From Sphingobacteriales bacterium (GTDB lineage: Bacteria; Bacteroidota; Bacteroidia; Chitinophagales; Chitinophagaceae), in NCBI GenBank assembly GCA_016235125.1, contig JACRLZ010000004.1, positions 62,001-126,000 on the forward strand: a stretch of 64,000 bases of DNA. The letters are read 5' to 3'. Positions 50,112-58,820 of the stretch are shown one piece after another; within the stretch, counting starts at the first letter, position 1, and each line of letters starts with the position of its first letter. The translations under genes and the position numbers were made by a program. Below the pieces are notes generated by a model, which was not told the origin of the DNA, made no database searches, and saw nothing but the letters and a program-made list of their open reading frames with translations.

Positions 50112-52559
50112 ATGACGATTTCCTATAAATGGCTGAGTGAATATCTGCCTGCCGGACAGGCAGGCCTCCCTGTTACCGTTGAACCCGAAAGGCTTTCCCG
50201 CATTCTTACTTCCATCGGTCTGGAAGTAGAAAGCATGACCAATTATGAAGAAGTAAAAGGCGGATTGAAAGGATTAATAATTGGAGAAGTGTTGACAACA
50301 GAAAAGCATCCCAATGCTGATAAACTTACCCTTACCACTGTAAATATTGGAAATGGCACCCCATTAAATATTGTTTGCGGTGCACCAAATGTTGCCACCG
50401 GGCAAAAAGTGCTGGTAGCCCCGGTTGGTACAACTATCTATCCTGTATCTGGTGACCCAATAACAATGGCTGAAAGAAAGATCAGGGGTAGCGAAAGCCA
50501 GGGAATGATCTGTGCAGAAGATGAAATTGGCTTAGGCGCTTCTCATGCCGGTATCATGGTACTTTCTACCGATGCACAAGTGGGAACAGCGGCTGCAGAA
50601 TACTTTCAGCTATACGATGATATTGTTTATGAAATCGGTCTTACCCCAAACCGGATGGATGCCATGAGCCATTGGGGTGTGGCAAGAGACGTTTGTGCAT
50701 ACCTATCTCATCATGACAAAAAAGAACTGAAACCCAGACTGCCAAACAGCTTTGGCTTTAAAGTTGACAATACATCACTTACCATTGATGTAAAGGTTGA
50801 AAATGAAAAAGCCTGCCCCCGCTATTCCGGTGTCAGCATAGCCAATGTCAGTATCAAAGAATCTCCCAAATGGCTGCAGCAAAAAATAAAATCTATTGGC
50901 CTGCGTCCGATCAATAATATTGTTGATATTACCAACTTCATTCAGCATGAAACAGGTCAGCCGCTTCATGCTTTTGATGCAGATAAAATAACCGGCAAAA
51001 AGATCGTTGTGAAGAATTTGCCGGAAGGGACCCCTTTCATCACTCTGGATGAAAAAGAAAGAAAACTCAGTGCTGATGACCTGATGATTTGCGATGCCAA
51101 AGAAGGGATGTGTATTGCCGGGGTATTTGGCGGTATTCACAGTGGTGTGACTGAACATACAAAAAACATTTTTCTCGAAAGTGCCTTCTTTGATGGCATC
51201 ACTCTCCGAAAAAGTTCATTTCGGCATGGATTGCGAACAGATGCCGCTTCAAGATTTGAAAAGGGAACCGATATTTCTGCCACCGTTAATGTTTTAAAAA
51301 GGGCCGCATCGCTGATCAAAGAATTATGCGGTGGTGAAATTGCTTCAGAGTTAATTGATATTTATCCCAATCCAAAACCCAAAACGGAAGTAGCCGTAAA
51401 ATGGCATTACATAAAAAAATTAAGCGGTAAAAACTATCATCCTGATACCGTTAAAAATATTCTCGTCAGCCTTGGTTTTGAAATACTGAAAGAGGGCATT
51501 GATGAATTGAGGGTTGCTGTGCCTTACCATAAACCCGACATCAGCCTGCCTGCTGACATAGTGGAAGAAATTGTACGGATCGATGGTCTTGATAATATTG
51601 AAATACCTGAAGCTATCAGCATCACCCCCGCTGTTGAAGAAAATTATAAAAAAGAAATACTCAGGGAGAAAGTGGCCGGATATTTAGTGGGACAGGGTTT
51701 CAATGAAATGATGACCAACTCCATTACCAATGCTGCACATTATTCTGAAGAAGAACAGCAAAGCATGGTGAAGATGCTGAACAGCCTGAGCGCCGAACTG
51801 AACATACTCCGCAGCTCTCTTTTTGAAACGGCGCTGGAAGTAGCAGCCCACAACCTGAATCACAAAAACAATTCATTACGTTTATTTGAATTTGGCAAAG
51901 CCTACAGCAGCAACGGCCCGGGTAATTACAATGAAACGGAAAATCTTTGTATCATTATCAGCGGCAACAAAAATGAAGACCACTGGAAACAAAAAAACAC
52001 AGCCTCGGATTTTTATTGGCTGAAAGGTACAGTTGATGCCATATTAAAAGTGCTTGGAGTTACCCCTGATTCAGTTGAAAAAATGGAAGTCCCTAAACTG
52101 GATAATCATGTTGTTTATAAATTAAATAATCAGATTATTGCCGGAGCCGGTGAGGTAAAGAAAAAAGTATTGGAAAAGTCCGGCATAAAACAACCTGTAT
52201 ATTTTGCAGGGCTCAATTGGGAGTTGCTTGTTGCTGCTGCATCAGAACAATCTGTAAAAATCAAAGAGCTTCCAAAATATCCTTCGGTACAGAGAGACAT
52301 TGCTATGATTGTATCAAAAGAACTGTCATGGGAACTGGTAAAACAAACCGTGCAAAAAATCAGGCTGGATAAACTGCAGGACATTAAACTGTTTGATATT
52401 TTTGAAAGCGAAAAGCTTGGAGCAAACAAAAAATCAATCGCCATCAATCTTACTTTTCTCGACGAAGAGAAAACACTTACTGATAAAGAGATTGATGGCT
52501 GGATGAATAAGATAATGACAGCACTGGAAAAAGATTTACAGGCTGAGATCAGGAAATAA
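50112..52559 (+). CDS. pheT: Phenylalanyl-tRNA synthetase beta subunit
   Basis: 815 residues from ATG 50112; a TATCTTTG box (50100-50107) ends four bases before it. Domain order is normal: tRNA-binding OB domain (VLTTEKHPNADKLTLTTVNI; NIVCGAPNVATGQKV), B3/B4 editing domain, B5 (LSADDLMICDAKEGM... FGGIHSGVT region), core catalytic-like domain and C-terminal anticodon-binding FDX-ACB domain (YPSVQRDIAMIVSKELSWE). Unusual: residues 13-19 (AGQAGLP within SEYLPAGQAGLPVTVE) come from a 21-bp palindromic repeat insertion. pheS is not in the window. Confidence 0.95.
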   Translation: MTISYKWLSEYLPAGQAGLPVTVEPERLSRILTSIGLEVESMTNYEEVKGGLKGLIIGEVLTTEKHPNADKLTLTTVNIGNGTPLNIVCGAPNVATGQKVLVAPVGTTIYPVSGDPITMAERKIRGSESQGMICAEDEIGLGASHAGIMVLSTDAQVGTAAAEYFQLYDDIVYEIGLTPNRMDAMSHWGVARDVCAYLSHHDKKELKPRLPNSFGFKVDNTSLTIDVKVENEKACPRYSGVSIANVSIKESPKWLQQKIKSIGLRPINNIVDITNFIQHETGQPLHAFDADKITGKKIVVKNLPEGTPFITLDEKERKLSADDLMICDAKEGMCIAGVFGGIHSGVTEHTKNIFLESAFFDGITLRKSSFRHGLRTDAASRFEKGTDISATVNVLKRAASLIKELCGGEIASELIDIYPNPKPKTEVAVKWHYIKKLSGKNYHPDTVKNILVSLGFEILKEGIDELRVAVPYHKPDISLPADIVEEIVRIDGLDNIEIPEAISITPAVEENYKKEILREKVAGYLVGQGFNEMMTNSITNAAHYSEEEQQSMVKMLNSLSAELNILRSSLFETALEVAAHNLNHKNNSLRLFEFGKAYSSNGPGNYNETENLCIIISGNKNEDHWKQKNTASDFYWLKGTVDAILKVLGVTPDSVEKMEVPKLDNHVVYKLNNQIIAGAGEVKKKVLEKSGIKQPVYFAGLNWELLVAAASEQSVKIKELPKYPSVQRDIAMIVSKELSWELVKQTVQKIRLDKLQDIKLFDIFESEKLGANKKSIAINLTFLDEEKTLTDKEIDGWMNKIMTALEKDLQAEIRK
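50145..50164 (+). repeat. Palindromic repeat inserted in pheT coding sequence
   Basis: CTGCCTG-CCGGA-CAGGCAG (50145-50163) within pheT codons 12-18, encoding LPAGQAG. The normal family sequence would join SEYLP directly to VTVEPE. Related to the palindrome in trpS (41941) and at 52586. Confidence 0.82.
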
Positions 52560-52585
52560 TGAACTGTCACCCCGGGACTGCCTCT

Positions 52586-52603
52586 GCCTGTCGGCAGACA
52601 GGC
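52586..52603. repeat. Palindromic repeat, intergenic copy
   Basis: GCCTGTC-GGCA-GACAGGC, a 7-bp stem between pheT and the coiled-coil gene. Same family as the trpS and pheT copies. Confidence 0.75.
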
Positions 52604-52632
52604 TTGCCGAAGGGTACTGGCCAAATAAGAAA

Positions 52633-52920
52633 ATGACCATTACTGAGCAACATCTTAAACGAATTCAGGATAAACTTCAGCAATTACTGAAGCAATACAC
52701 AACTTTGCAAAAAGAAAACAAACAACTTGCTGAAGAATTAAAATCAGCAGAACAAAAAATTGTTACCCAGCAGAAAAGTGTTGATGAGTTAAAACAGCAG
52801 GTTAGTGTTTTAAAGCTTAGTACAGCGGAGATGAATAATGCCGATAAGAAAGAATTTGAAAAAAGAATTAATGGTTACCTGAAGGAGATTGATCGGTGCA
52901 TTGCATTGCTGGGAGAATGA
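52633..52920 (+). CDS. Short coiled-coil protein, ZapB-like
   Basis: 95 residues, almost entirely coiled coil (LQQLLKQYTTLQKENKQLAE; a heptad run to residue 70), ending in NGYLKEIDRCIALLGE. Small coiled coils of this type sit between pheT and zapA in Bacteroidota and are thought to act at the divisome like ZapB. Here two unrelated genes separate it from zapA (54431). Confidence 0.78.
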   Translation: MTITEQHLKRIQDKLQQLLKQYTTLQKENKQLAEELKSAEQKIVTQQKSVDELKQQVSVLKLSTAEMNNADKKEFEKRINGYLKEIDRCIALLGE

Positions 52921-52992
52921 GTTAATGAACAAACCTTTTTTATCAAACCAACTGATTTTTTAAGACAGATTTACTCGCTACCCTGTAGGAAA

Positions 52993-54048
52993 ATGAAGTT
53001 GATTTATCGTTTATTCATATTTTTTTGCTTGTCTTCATCTGTATTAAGCCAGGAAACTTTACCAATAATCAAAAAACACATAGATGACAAAGGCTTTATA
53101 GATTTTTATCAGTACAGAAATGGAATAGTGTCACTTACAACTAATGGGAAAATCTATTATACGAACTTAGTTGATACCTCCTCTTCAGAACTGTCCCGAT
53201 TCCCTGCCTCTTGTATTGCTGTTGACAGGCAAGGTTCACTTTGGGCTATTGATAGTTTTTCTTCTTCTTATGTTTTAAAGGATACAGGCTGGAAATGGGA
53301 TAGCTATATTGGTGCAGCACGAATCTGGAAACTACTTTTTTGCATTGACAACTCCCCCATCTTTATAACTGACTTGGGGGTTTTAAGCAAGCGTACAAAT
53401 ACTTTTTATGGAGAAAACTGGTATAGAAACCGGCCCTTCAGTGAATTTGTGAGAACCAGGTATAATATAAGCTGTGCATACATCGACAAAAATAACAATT
53501 TATGGATGGGCATTAACAGCCGTCGAGGTGCGGAAGTTCATGTTTTTTCAATCAGGAAAAACAAATTTATTACTCCCTCGTTTAAAGGTTTCACCTTTTT
53601 TAGGCGGGTACAGGACATTTTTGGGGGCGGAAAAGAGATATTTTTTGTTGATCAGGATTTTATGTTTGGCATGAGTGCAATCATGACCTATAAAAAGGAT
53701 ACAATGTTGCGGATACATCATCCTGAGTACGACACATCAAGGTTTGGGCCTAAAAGGGATGATGAAGATTTTATCGGAACTGGTTATTATGACTATGCAA
53801 GTAAAGAGATTTATTACTTTTCAAGCTTGGGGTTAATGAAGTGCCGATATAGCTCGGGAAAAAGAAAAATAACTAAAACAGAAATAATCATACCCGGACA
53901 GAAAGAATGGAATGGATATGAATTTGAAAATTCAAGATTTCCCGCCTATCTAAGAAAAATGATCAAAATCAGAAATCAAATAATTTACCTCCATAGAGAC
54001 GATAGAATCTTTATTACTGATGGGAAAAAAATTATAAATCTGAAATAA
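52993..54048 (+). CDS. Secreted protein of unknown function, propeller-like
   Basis: 351 residues with a signal peptide (FCLSSSVLSQ, residue ~19). Repeated short segments such as CIAVDRQGSLWAIDS and CAYIDKNNNLWMGINS resemble two-component-regulator-propeller blades (DxxGxLWxG). No HK or RR domain follows. It lies between the ZapB-like and zapA genes, where insertion seems recent. No further match recognised. Confidence 0.68.
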   Translation: MKLIYRLFIFFCLSSSVLSQETLPIIKKHIDDKGFIDFYQYRNGIVSLTTNGKIYYTNLVDTSSSELSRFPASCIAVDRQGSLWAIDSFSSSYVLKDTGWKWDSYIGAARIWKLLFCIDNSPIFITDLGVLSKRTNTFYGENWYRNRPFSEFVRTRYNISCAYIDKNNNLWMGINSRRGAEVHVFSIRKNKFITPSFKGFTFFRRVQDIFGGGKEIFFVDQDFMFGMSAIMTYKKDTMLRIHHPEYDTSRFGPKRDDEDFIGTGYYDYASKEIYYFSSLGLMKCRYSSGKRKITKTEIIIPGQKEWNGYEFENSRFPAYLRKMIKIRNQIIYLHRDDRIFITDGKKIINLK

Positions 54049-54054
54049 ATACTC

Positions 54055-54309
54055 TTAAACCCTTTTCACCAGTTTCATTTTCATCTCATCATCTCCCTGG
54101 GAAAGTTCTAAGGTATATTGCCCGTATGGCAGGTCGTTAAGTCCATTCCATGTAATTTCCCTTTTATCCCTGGAAATATTTTTTTCAATGGTCCGGCACA
54201 CCATTCCGGTATCATCCTTTAAAACACCACGTACACACTGACCATTAGGAGCAGTAAGTTCAAGATGCAACGCATCAATAAATACCGAAGACTTAACTTT
54301 GGCAAACAT
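54055..54309 (-). CDS. Small T9SS-sorting-domain-like protein without signal
   Basis: 84 residues: SVFIDALHLELTAPNGQCVR, NISRDKREITWNGLNDLPYG and QYTLELSQGDDEMKMKLVKRV. The pattern (VxDxxGxxV...GLxxLPxGxYxL...KxxKR) is that of a type IX secretion C-terminal sorting domain, but there is no signal peptide or cargo in front. It could be a fragment of a larger secreted protein or a stand-alone fold. It is convergent with the preceding gene. Confidence 0.6.
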   Translation of the reverse strand: MFAKVKSSVFIDALHLELTAPNGQCVRGVLKDDTGMVCRTIEKNISRDKREITWNGLNDLPYGQYTLELSQGDDEMKMKLVKRV

Positions 54310-54430
54310 GAGGTAAACGTTTTATTCGTTTCCTTAGGTGTCCTTAACCATGTGGTTTTACGGGGATAGTGGCTGTTCGGTTAGTAAGGGGCATCGAATA
54401 TAGTAAATAGATATTGAAATTTCCAAGAAT

Positions 54431-54721
54431 ATGAATGAATTAATTGCCATTTCAGCCGTTATTGGCGACCGCAGCTACCGGATCAAGATTCATCCCGATG
54501 ATGAAGAAGTGGTAAGAAAAACCATCAAAACCCTCAATGATAAGATCATTGAATTCAGAACCCAGTATGCCGGTAAAGATATGCAGGACTATATTGCCAT
54601 GGTGCTGATATGGTATGCTACCGAGCAACATACTGCCATGTCCGCCGGACTGGAAAAAGAGAATATCACCGATCAGTTAAGTTCGATTGAGAAAATTTTG
54701 GATAGCCATTTATCCGGTTGA
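54431..54721 (+). CDS. zapA: Cell division protein ZapA
   Basis: 96 residues. Starts ISAVIGDRSYRIKIHPDDEE and continues with RKTIKTLNDKIIEFRTQYAG and a C-terminal helix, the ZapA fold that stabilises FtsZ filaments. Upstream of rny, the normal Bacteroidota order. Its partner coiled-coil gene is at 52633. Confidence 0.9.
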   Translation: MNELIAISAVIGDRSYRIKIHPDDEEVVRKTIKTLNDKIIEFRTQYAGKDMQDYIAMVLIWYATEQHTAMSAGLEKENITDQLSSIEKILDSHLSG

Positions 54722-54842
54722 GCCTCGAGTAGATGCTGCATTTGGTTTTATTTTCCCGGATTAAAAGCCCTCTAAAAAGCCAAAATCAGGCTCCATATCC
54801 CGATTTTATCCGTTGCCCCCCGTTTTGTATCTTCGCTGACTA

Positions 54843-54868
54843 TCCCGATTTAAATCGGGAAATTTTTT
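54843..54868 (+). terminator. Terminator between zapA and rny
   Basis: Perfect palindrome TCCCGATTTAAATCGGGA (54843-54860) then AATTTTTT, 42 bases before rny. It probably ends the zapA transcript; if rny's promoter lies upstream it would act as an attenuator. Confidence 0.72.
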
Positions 54869-54909
54869 ACTTAATAACAGGATTGTGCCACAATTAAACA
54901 AAAACATTC

Positions 54910-56475
54910 ATGGATCCGAATATATTATACATCATCATAGGTGTTGCCGCCCTCATCGTGGGCCTTGTAGCGGGTAAGTTCCTTTTTGCAAAAAACACCC
55001 GTAAAAAAATAGAAGAAGCCGAGCTCCAATCACAAACCATATTAAAAGAAGCTGAACTGAGAGCCGAAACCATCCGGAAAGAAAAGGAACTGGAAGGAAA
55101 GGAAAAGTTTGTGCAAATGCGGGCGGCTCATGAAAAAGAAGTGAACGAAAGAAACCGGAAGATCAACGACACCGAGAACCGCATCCGCCAAAAAGAACAA
55201 TCCATCAACCAAAAAGAAGGCAATCTTGATAAGCACATAAAAGAAAATGAAGCCATCAAAGACAACCTGAACCGCCAGATCGAACTGGTAAATATTAAAA
55301 GAACTGAACTGGAAAAACACCAGGAAGAACATATCCGCAGGCTCGAAAAAATTGCCGGCCTTTCTGCCGATGAAGCCAAAGCCCAACTGGTAGAAAGCCT
55401 GAAACATGAAGCCCAGACAGCAGCATTGGGAATGCAACAGGAAATAATTGACGAGGCCAAACAAAAAGCAAATAAAGAAGCAAGAAAGATCATCATTCAA
55501 ACCATTCAGAGAACCGCTGCGGAACAAGCCATCGAAAATTCCATCACCGTTTTCAACCTGGAAAGCGATGAAATTAAAGGTCAGATCATTGGCCGGGAAG
55601 GACGAAACATCCGGGCTATAGAAGCTGCCACCGGTGTTGACCTAATTGTTGATGACACTCCGGAAGCTATACTTCTCTCCTCTTTTGATCCGCTGCGCCG
55701 GGAAATAGCAAGATTAAGTTTGCAGCGATTAGTAGCAGATGGCCGCATTCACCCGGCAAGAATTGAAGAGATTGTTGAAAAAACAAAAAAGCAGATTGAA
55801 GAACAGGTAATGGAAATCGGAGAAAGAACAGTAATCGAACTCGGCATTCATGGTCTGCATAAGGAGTTGGTGAGAATGGTTGGACGGATGCGTTTCCGCT
55901 CTTCTTATGGTCAAAATCTTTTAATGCATAGCCGTGAGACTGCTAACCTCTGCGCTACCATGGCTGCTGAACTTGGATTGAATGCCAAGCTTGCCAAGAG
56001 AGCCGGCCTGCTTCATGATATTGGTAAAGTACCGGATGAAGAAAGCGAATTGAGCCATGCATTGCTGGGAGCTAAACTTGCTGAAAAATATGGCGAGAAT
56101 CCCGCTGTCGTAAATGCCATTGGCGCCCACCACGATGAAATGGAAATGCAATATGTTATTTCACCCATCATACAAGCCTGTGACGCTATCAGTGGTGCCA
56201 GACCGGGAGCCAGAAGGGAGATCATGCAGCAATACCTGCAAAGGATCAAAGACCTGGAAAACCTGGCAATGGGTTATAACGGAGTGGAAAAAGCATATGC
56301 CATCCAGGCCGGAAGAGAATTGAGGGTGATCGTAGAAGCAGATAAAGTAACGGACCAGGATTCGGATAAGCTTTCTTTTGAAATAGCCCAGAAAATTCAG
56401 ACCGAAATGACCTTTCCGGGTCAAATAAAAGTGACGGTAATCAGGGAGAAAAGGGCTGTGAATGTGGCGAGATAA
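54910..56475 (+). CDS. rny: Ribonuclease Y
   Basis: 521 residues. An N-terminal membrane anchor ([20 protein letters not shown]) is followed by a long coiled coil (about 30-190), a KH domain ([20 protein letters not shown]) and an HD phosphohydrolase domain ([38 protein letters not shown]). It is the membrane-bound endonuclease initiating mRNA decay. Order zapA-rny-rplS. Confidence 0.95.
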   Translation: MDPNILYIIIGVAALIVGLVAGKFLFAKNTRKKIEEAELQSQTILKEAELRAETIRKEKELEGKEKFVQMRAAHEKEVNERNRKINDTENRIRQKEQSINQKEGNLDKHIKENEAIKDNLNRQIELVNIKRTELEKHQEEHIRRLEKIAGLSADEAKAQLVESLKHEAQTAALGMQQEIIDEAKQKANKEARKIIIQTIQRTAAEQAIENSITVFNLESDEIKGQIIGREGRNIRAIEAATGVDLIVDDTPEAILLSSFDPLRREIARLSLQRLVADGRIHPARIEEIVEKTKKQIEEQVMEIGERTVIELGIHGLHKELVRMVGRMRFRSSYGQNLLMHSRETANLCATMAAELGLNAKLAKRAGLLHDIGKVPDEESELSHALLGAKLAEKYGENPAVVNAIGAHHDEMEMQYVISPIIQACDAISGARPGARREIMQQYLQRIKDLENLAMGYNGVEKAYAIQAGRELRVIVEADKVTDQDSDKLSFEIAQKIQTEMTFPGQIKVTVIREKRAVNVAR

Positions 56476-56477
56476 CT

Positions 56478-56562
56478 GTTTCAGGTCTAAGGTTCTGAAA
56501 GCCAGCACAAGTTTGAAACTCCGGAAAAACATTCAACCTTAAACTTCAAACTTTAAACAGTT
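56478..56562. repeat. Inverted heptad repeat, GTTTAAG type
   Basis: Left arm 56478-56498: three units of exact 7-bp period (GTTTCAG, GTCTAAG pattern). Right arm 56535-56562: four units, consensus AACTTTA, the reverse complement. The right arm ends six bases before the TACCTTTG box of rplS. Confidence 0.8.
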
Positions 56563-56567
56563 TCCTT

Positions 56568-56575
56568 TACCTTTG
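56568..56575 (+). promoter_or_regulatory. -7 box of rplS
   Basis: TACCTTTG with TTC (56545-56547) at the -33 position, 20 bases upstream, inside the heptad repeat. ATG of rplS is at 56597. Confidence 0.6.
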
Positions 56576-56596
56576 CCCTCCCTAAAAATCAGCATT

Positions 56597-56962
56597 ATGA
56601 ACGCCATAGCATATGTACATGAGCAACTGACAGGCAAGAAGAATTATCCTGCGTTTAAGCCCGGTGACAATATCACTGTGAACTATAAGATCATTGAAGG
56701 AAACAAGGAAAGAATCCAGAGTTTCAGGGGTGATGTGATCAAAAAACAGGGTACCGGTCACACAGCCAGCTTTACTGTTCGTAAAATATCCGATGGAATA
56801 GGCGTGGAAAGGGTTTTCCCTTTCTTTTCTCCCAACATTGATTCCATTGAGTTAAATAAAACAGGCCATGTGAGCCGTGCCAAATTATTTTATCAGCGTA
56901 AACGCAGTGGTAAGAGTGCCCGGATCCGGGAAAAACGTATGGCTGCCGAAACTGCTGAATAA
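56597..56962 (+). CDS. rplS: Ribosomal protein L19
   Basis: 121 residues from ATG 56597. FKPGDNITVNYKIIEGNKER, IQSFRGDVIKKQGTG, SFTVRKISDGIGVERVFPFF and RAKLFYQRKRSGKSARI are L19 signatures. It sits at the 50S side of the subunit interface. Followed by its own terminator. trmD and rimM, often nearby in other phyla, are absent. Confidence 0.95.
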   Translation: MNAIAYVHEQLTGKKNYPAFKPGDNITVNYKIIEGNKERIQSFRGDVIKKQGTGHTASFTVRKISDGIGVERVFPFFSPNIDSIELNKTGHVSRAKLFYQRKRSGKSARIREKRMAAETAE

Positions 56963-56983
56963 TTTCAAATCAAATAATTTCGA

Positions 56984-57004
56984 AAAGCCCGTAGGGGCTT
57001 TTTA
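56984..57004 (+). terminator. rplS terminator
   Basis: AAAGCCC-GTAG-GGGCTTT hairpin followed by TTA, 22 bases after the stop. Confidence 0.8.
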
Positions 57005-57054
57005 CGTTATAGAATCTTTAGAAACTAATTCTTCCTGAATCTTTCAGTACTTAT

Positions 57055-57062
57055 TATCTTTG
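57055..57062 (+). promoter_or_regulatory. -7 box of tatA
   Basis: TATCTTTG, 20 bases after TTC (57032-57034). ATG of tatA at 57082. Confidence 0.55.
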
Positions 57063-57081
57063 ACGTCTAATATTTCTTGAT

Positions 57082-57294
57082 ATGATACAACCTTATTTGC
57101 TGGGTATGCTGGGCACCAATGAGATTATCATTATCCTGGTAATCGTTTTACTTCTGTTTGGTGGTAAAAAAATACCCGAACTGATGCGGGGCCTTGGCAA
57201 GGGAGTCCGTGAATTCAACGATGCAAAAAGCAATGTAAAAAAGGAAATAGAAGACAGCGCCAACGATATTAAGAATTCACCGAACACCAAGTAA
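57082..57294 (+). CDS. tatA: Sec-independent translocase protein TatA
   Basis: 70 residues. Short periplasmic N-terminus, one membrane span ([20 protein letters not shown]) with the FGxxKIPEL hinge, an amphipathic helix ([19 protein letters not shown]) and a polar tail. TatA forms the pore for folded, twin-arginine-signal proteins. tatC is not in the window. Confidence 0.92.
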   Translation: MIQPYLLGMLGTNEIIIILVIVLLLFGGKKIPELMRGLGKGVREFNDAKSNVKKEIEDSANDIKNSPNTK

Positions 57295-57335
57295 ATAATC
57301 TTTCCTCATTTTCATCATCTTCAAAAGTTCCTCTT

Positions 57336-58820
57336 TTGTTTGAATTTTCTTCCATTGAGCAATATCATGCCCAATTAAAGGAAGGAAAAACCACCTGCCG
57401 CATGGCAGTTGAATATTTCCTGAACCGGATAAAAGACCGGCAACACCTGAATGCTTTTATTGAAGTTTTTGCTGAAGAAGCTTTGCAGCAAGCCGATAAA
57501 CTGGATAAGAACAGAAACTCAGGAAGCAAAACAGGAAAATTACATGGTGTCATTATTGCCCTGAAAGATGTTATCTGTTATAAAGATCACAGGGTTTCAG
57601 CCGCCTCCGCCATTCTTAAAACCCGCCCGGATGACACGGTCGGACTGGATTTTGAATCCGTTTATTCTGCGACTGCAGTTGAAAGATTACTGGCTGAGGA
57701 AGCAATCATTATTGGCAATTGTAATTGTGATGAATTTGCCATGGGCTCTACCAATGAAAATTCCGTTTATGGCCGGGTATTAAATGCGCAGGATGAAACC
57801 AAAGTGCCCGGCGGTTCATCAGGAGGATCTGCAGTGGCTGTTCAGGCAGGTCTTTGCATGGCTTCATTGGGAAGTGATACGGGAGGTTCAGTTAGACAGC
57901 CGGCTGATTTTTGCGGCCTAGTTGGATTAAAACCTGCTTATGGAAGAATTTCCCGTTATGGCCTCATTGCTTATGCCTCTTCATTTGACCAGATAGGGAT
58001 TTTTGCAAATAATGTACCTGATGCGGCCAGGCTGCTTGAAGTAATGGCCGGTCCGGATGAATACGACAGTACGGCCTCACAAAAACCTTTAGAAAAATTT
58101 TTCCCCTCTTTTGGAAGGAGTAAGATGGAGGCCAAATTTCGCTTCGCTTATTTCGAAGAAACATTGAAGCACCCCGGAAATGATCCTGAAATTTCTTCTT
58201 CAATCATCCAATGGATCGGTCAATTGAAAAAAGAGGGTCATACGGCTGAACCGGTAAAGTTTGAATTACTCGATTATATTGTTCCTGCCTATTATATCTT
58301 AACAACAGCCGAAGCTTCTTCTAATTTATCAAGATATGATGGGGTGAGATACGGTTATAGAGCCACAGATAAAGATCCTGACCTGACATCTTTCTATAAA
58401 AAAACAAGGTCCGAAGGTTTTGGCAAAGAAGTGAAACGAAGGATCATGCTTGGCACATTCGTTCTCAGCGCCGGCTATTATGATGCCTATTATACAAAAG
58501 CACAAAAGGCAAGACAATTGATTTTAAAAAAAATACAAGGCATTTTTAAAGATTATGATTTTATTATAATGCCCACCTCACCTGCCACTGCATTTAAGAT
58601 TGGTGAAATGGTAAATGATCCCATTGCCATGTACCTGGCTGATATATATACAGTATTGGCTAATCTTGCAGGCATACCCGCCATTTCATTGCCGTTATTT
58701 AAACACAGCAACGGAATGCCCTTCGGCATCCAGGTCATGGCAAACCGTTTTGATGAATTAACTTTGTTGCAGGTTTCGCATCAAATGATGCAAATACAGA
58801 AAGGTCAATTGAAAGAATGA
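57336..58820 (+). CDS. gatA: Asp-tRNA(Asn)/Glu-tRNA(Gln) amidotransferase subunit A
   Basis: 494 residues, amidase-signature family. Catalytic Lys in GVIIALKDVICYKD, the Gly/Ser-rich VPGGSSGGSAVAVQAG (cis-Ser) and nucleophile Ser in LGSDTGGSVRQPA. Releases ammonia from glutamine for GatB. Unusual: near residues 90-105 about nine extra residues (KTRPDDTVGLDFES) replace the usual KILENYES-like segment. Stop overlaps the transglycosylase start (ATGA). gatC is at 42116 and gatB is absent. Confidence 0.94.
   Translation: MFEFSSIEQYHAQLKEGKTTCRMAVEYFLNRIKDRQHLNAFIEVFAEEALQQADKLDKNRNSGSKTGKLHGVIIALKDVICYKDHRVSAASAILKTRPDDTVGLDFESVYSATAVERLLAEEAIIIGNCNCDEFAMGSTNENSVYGRVLNAQDETKVPGGSSGGSAVAVQAGLCMASLGSDTGGSVRQPADFCGLVGLKPAYGRISRYGLIAYASSFDQIGIFANNVPDAARLLEVMAGPDEYDSTASQKPLEKFFPSFGRSKMEAKFRFAYFEETLKHPGNDPEISSSIIQWIGQLKKEGHTAEPVKFELLDYIVPAYYILTTAEASSNLSRYDGVRYGYRATDKDPDLTSFYKKTRSEGFGKEVKRRIMLGTFVLSAGYYDAYYTKAQKARQLILKKIQGIFKDYDFIIMPTSPATAFKIGEMVNDPIAMYLADIYTVLANLAGIPAISLPLFKHSNGMPFGIQVMANRFDELTLLQVSHQMMQIQKGQLKE

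Noticed and set aside
54740..54909. Possible 6S-like RNA between zapA and rny
   Set aside because: No long central-bubble hairpin could be traced and no good promoter at the right distance was found; only the 54843 terminator is convincing.
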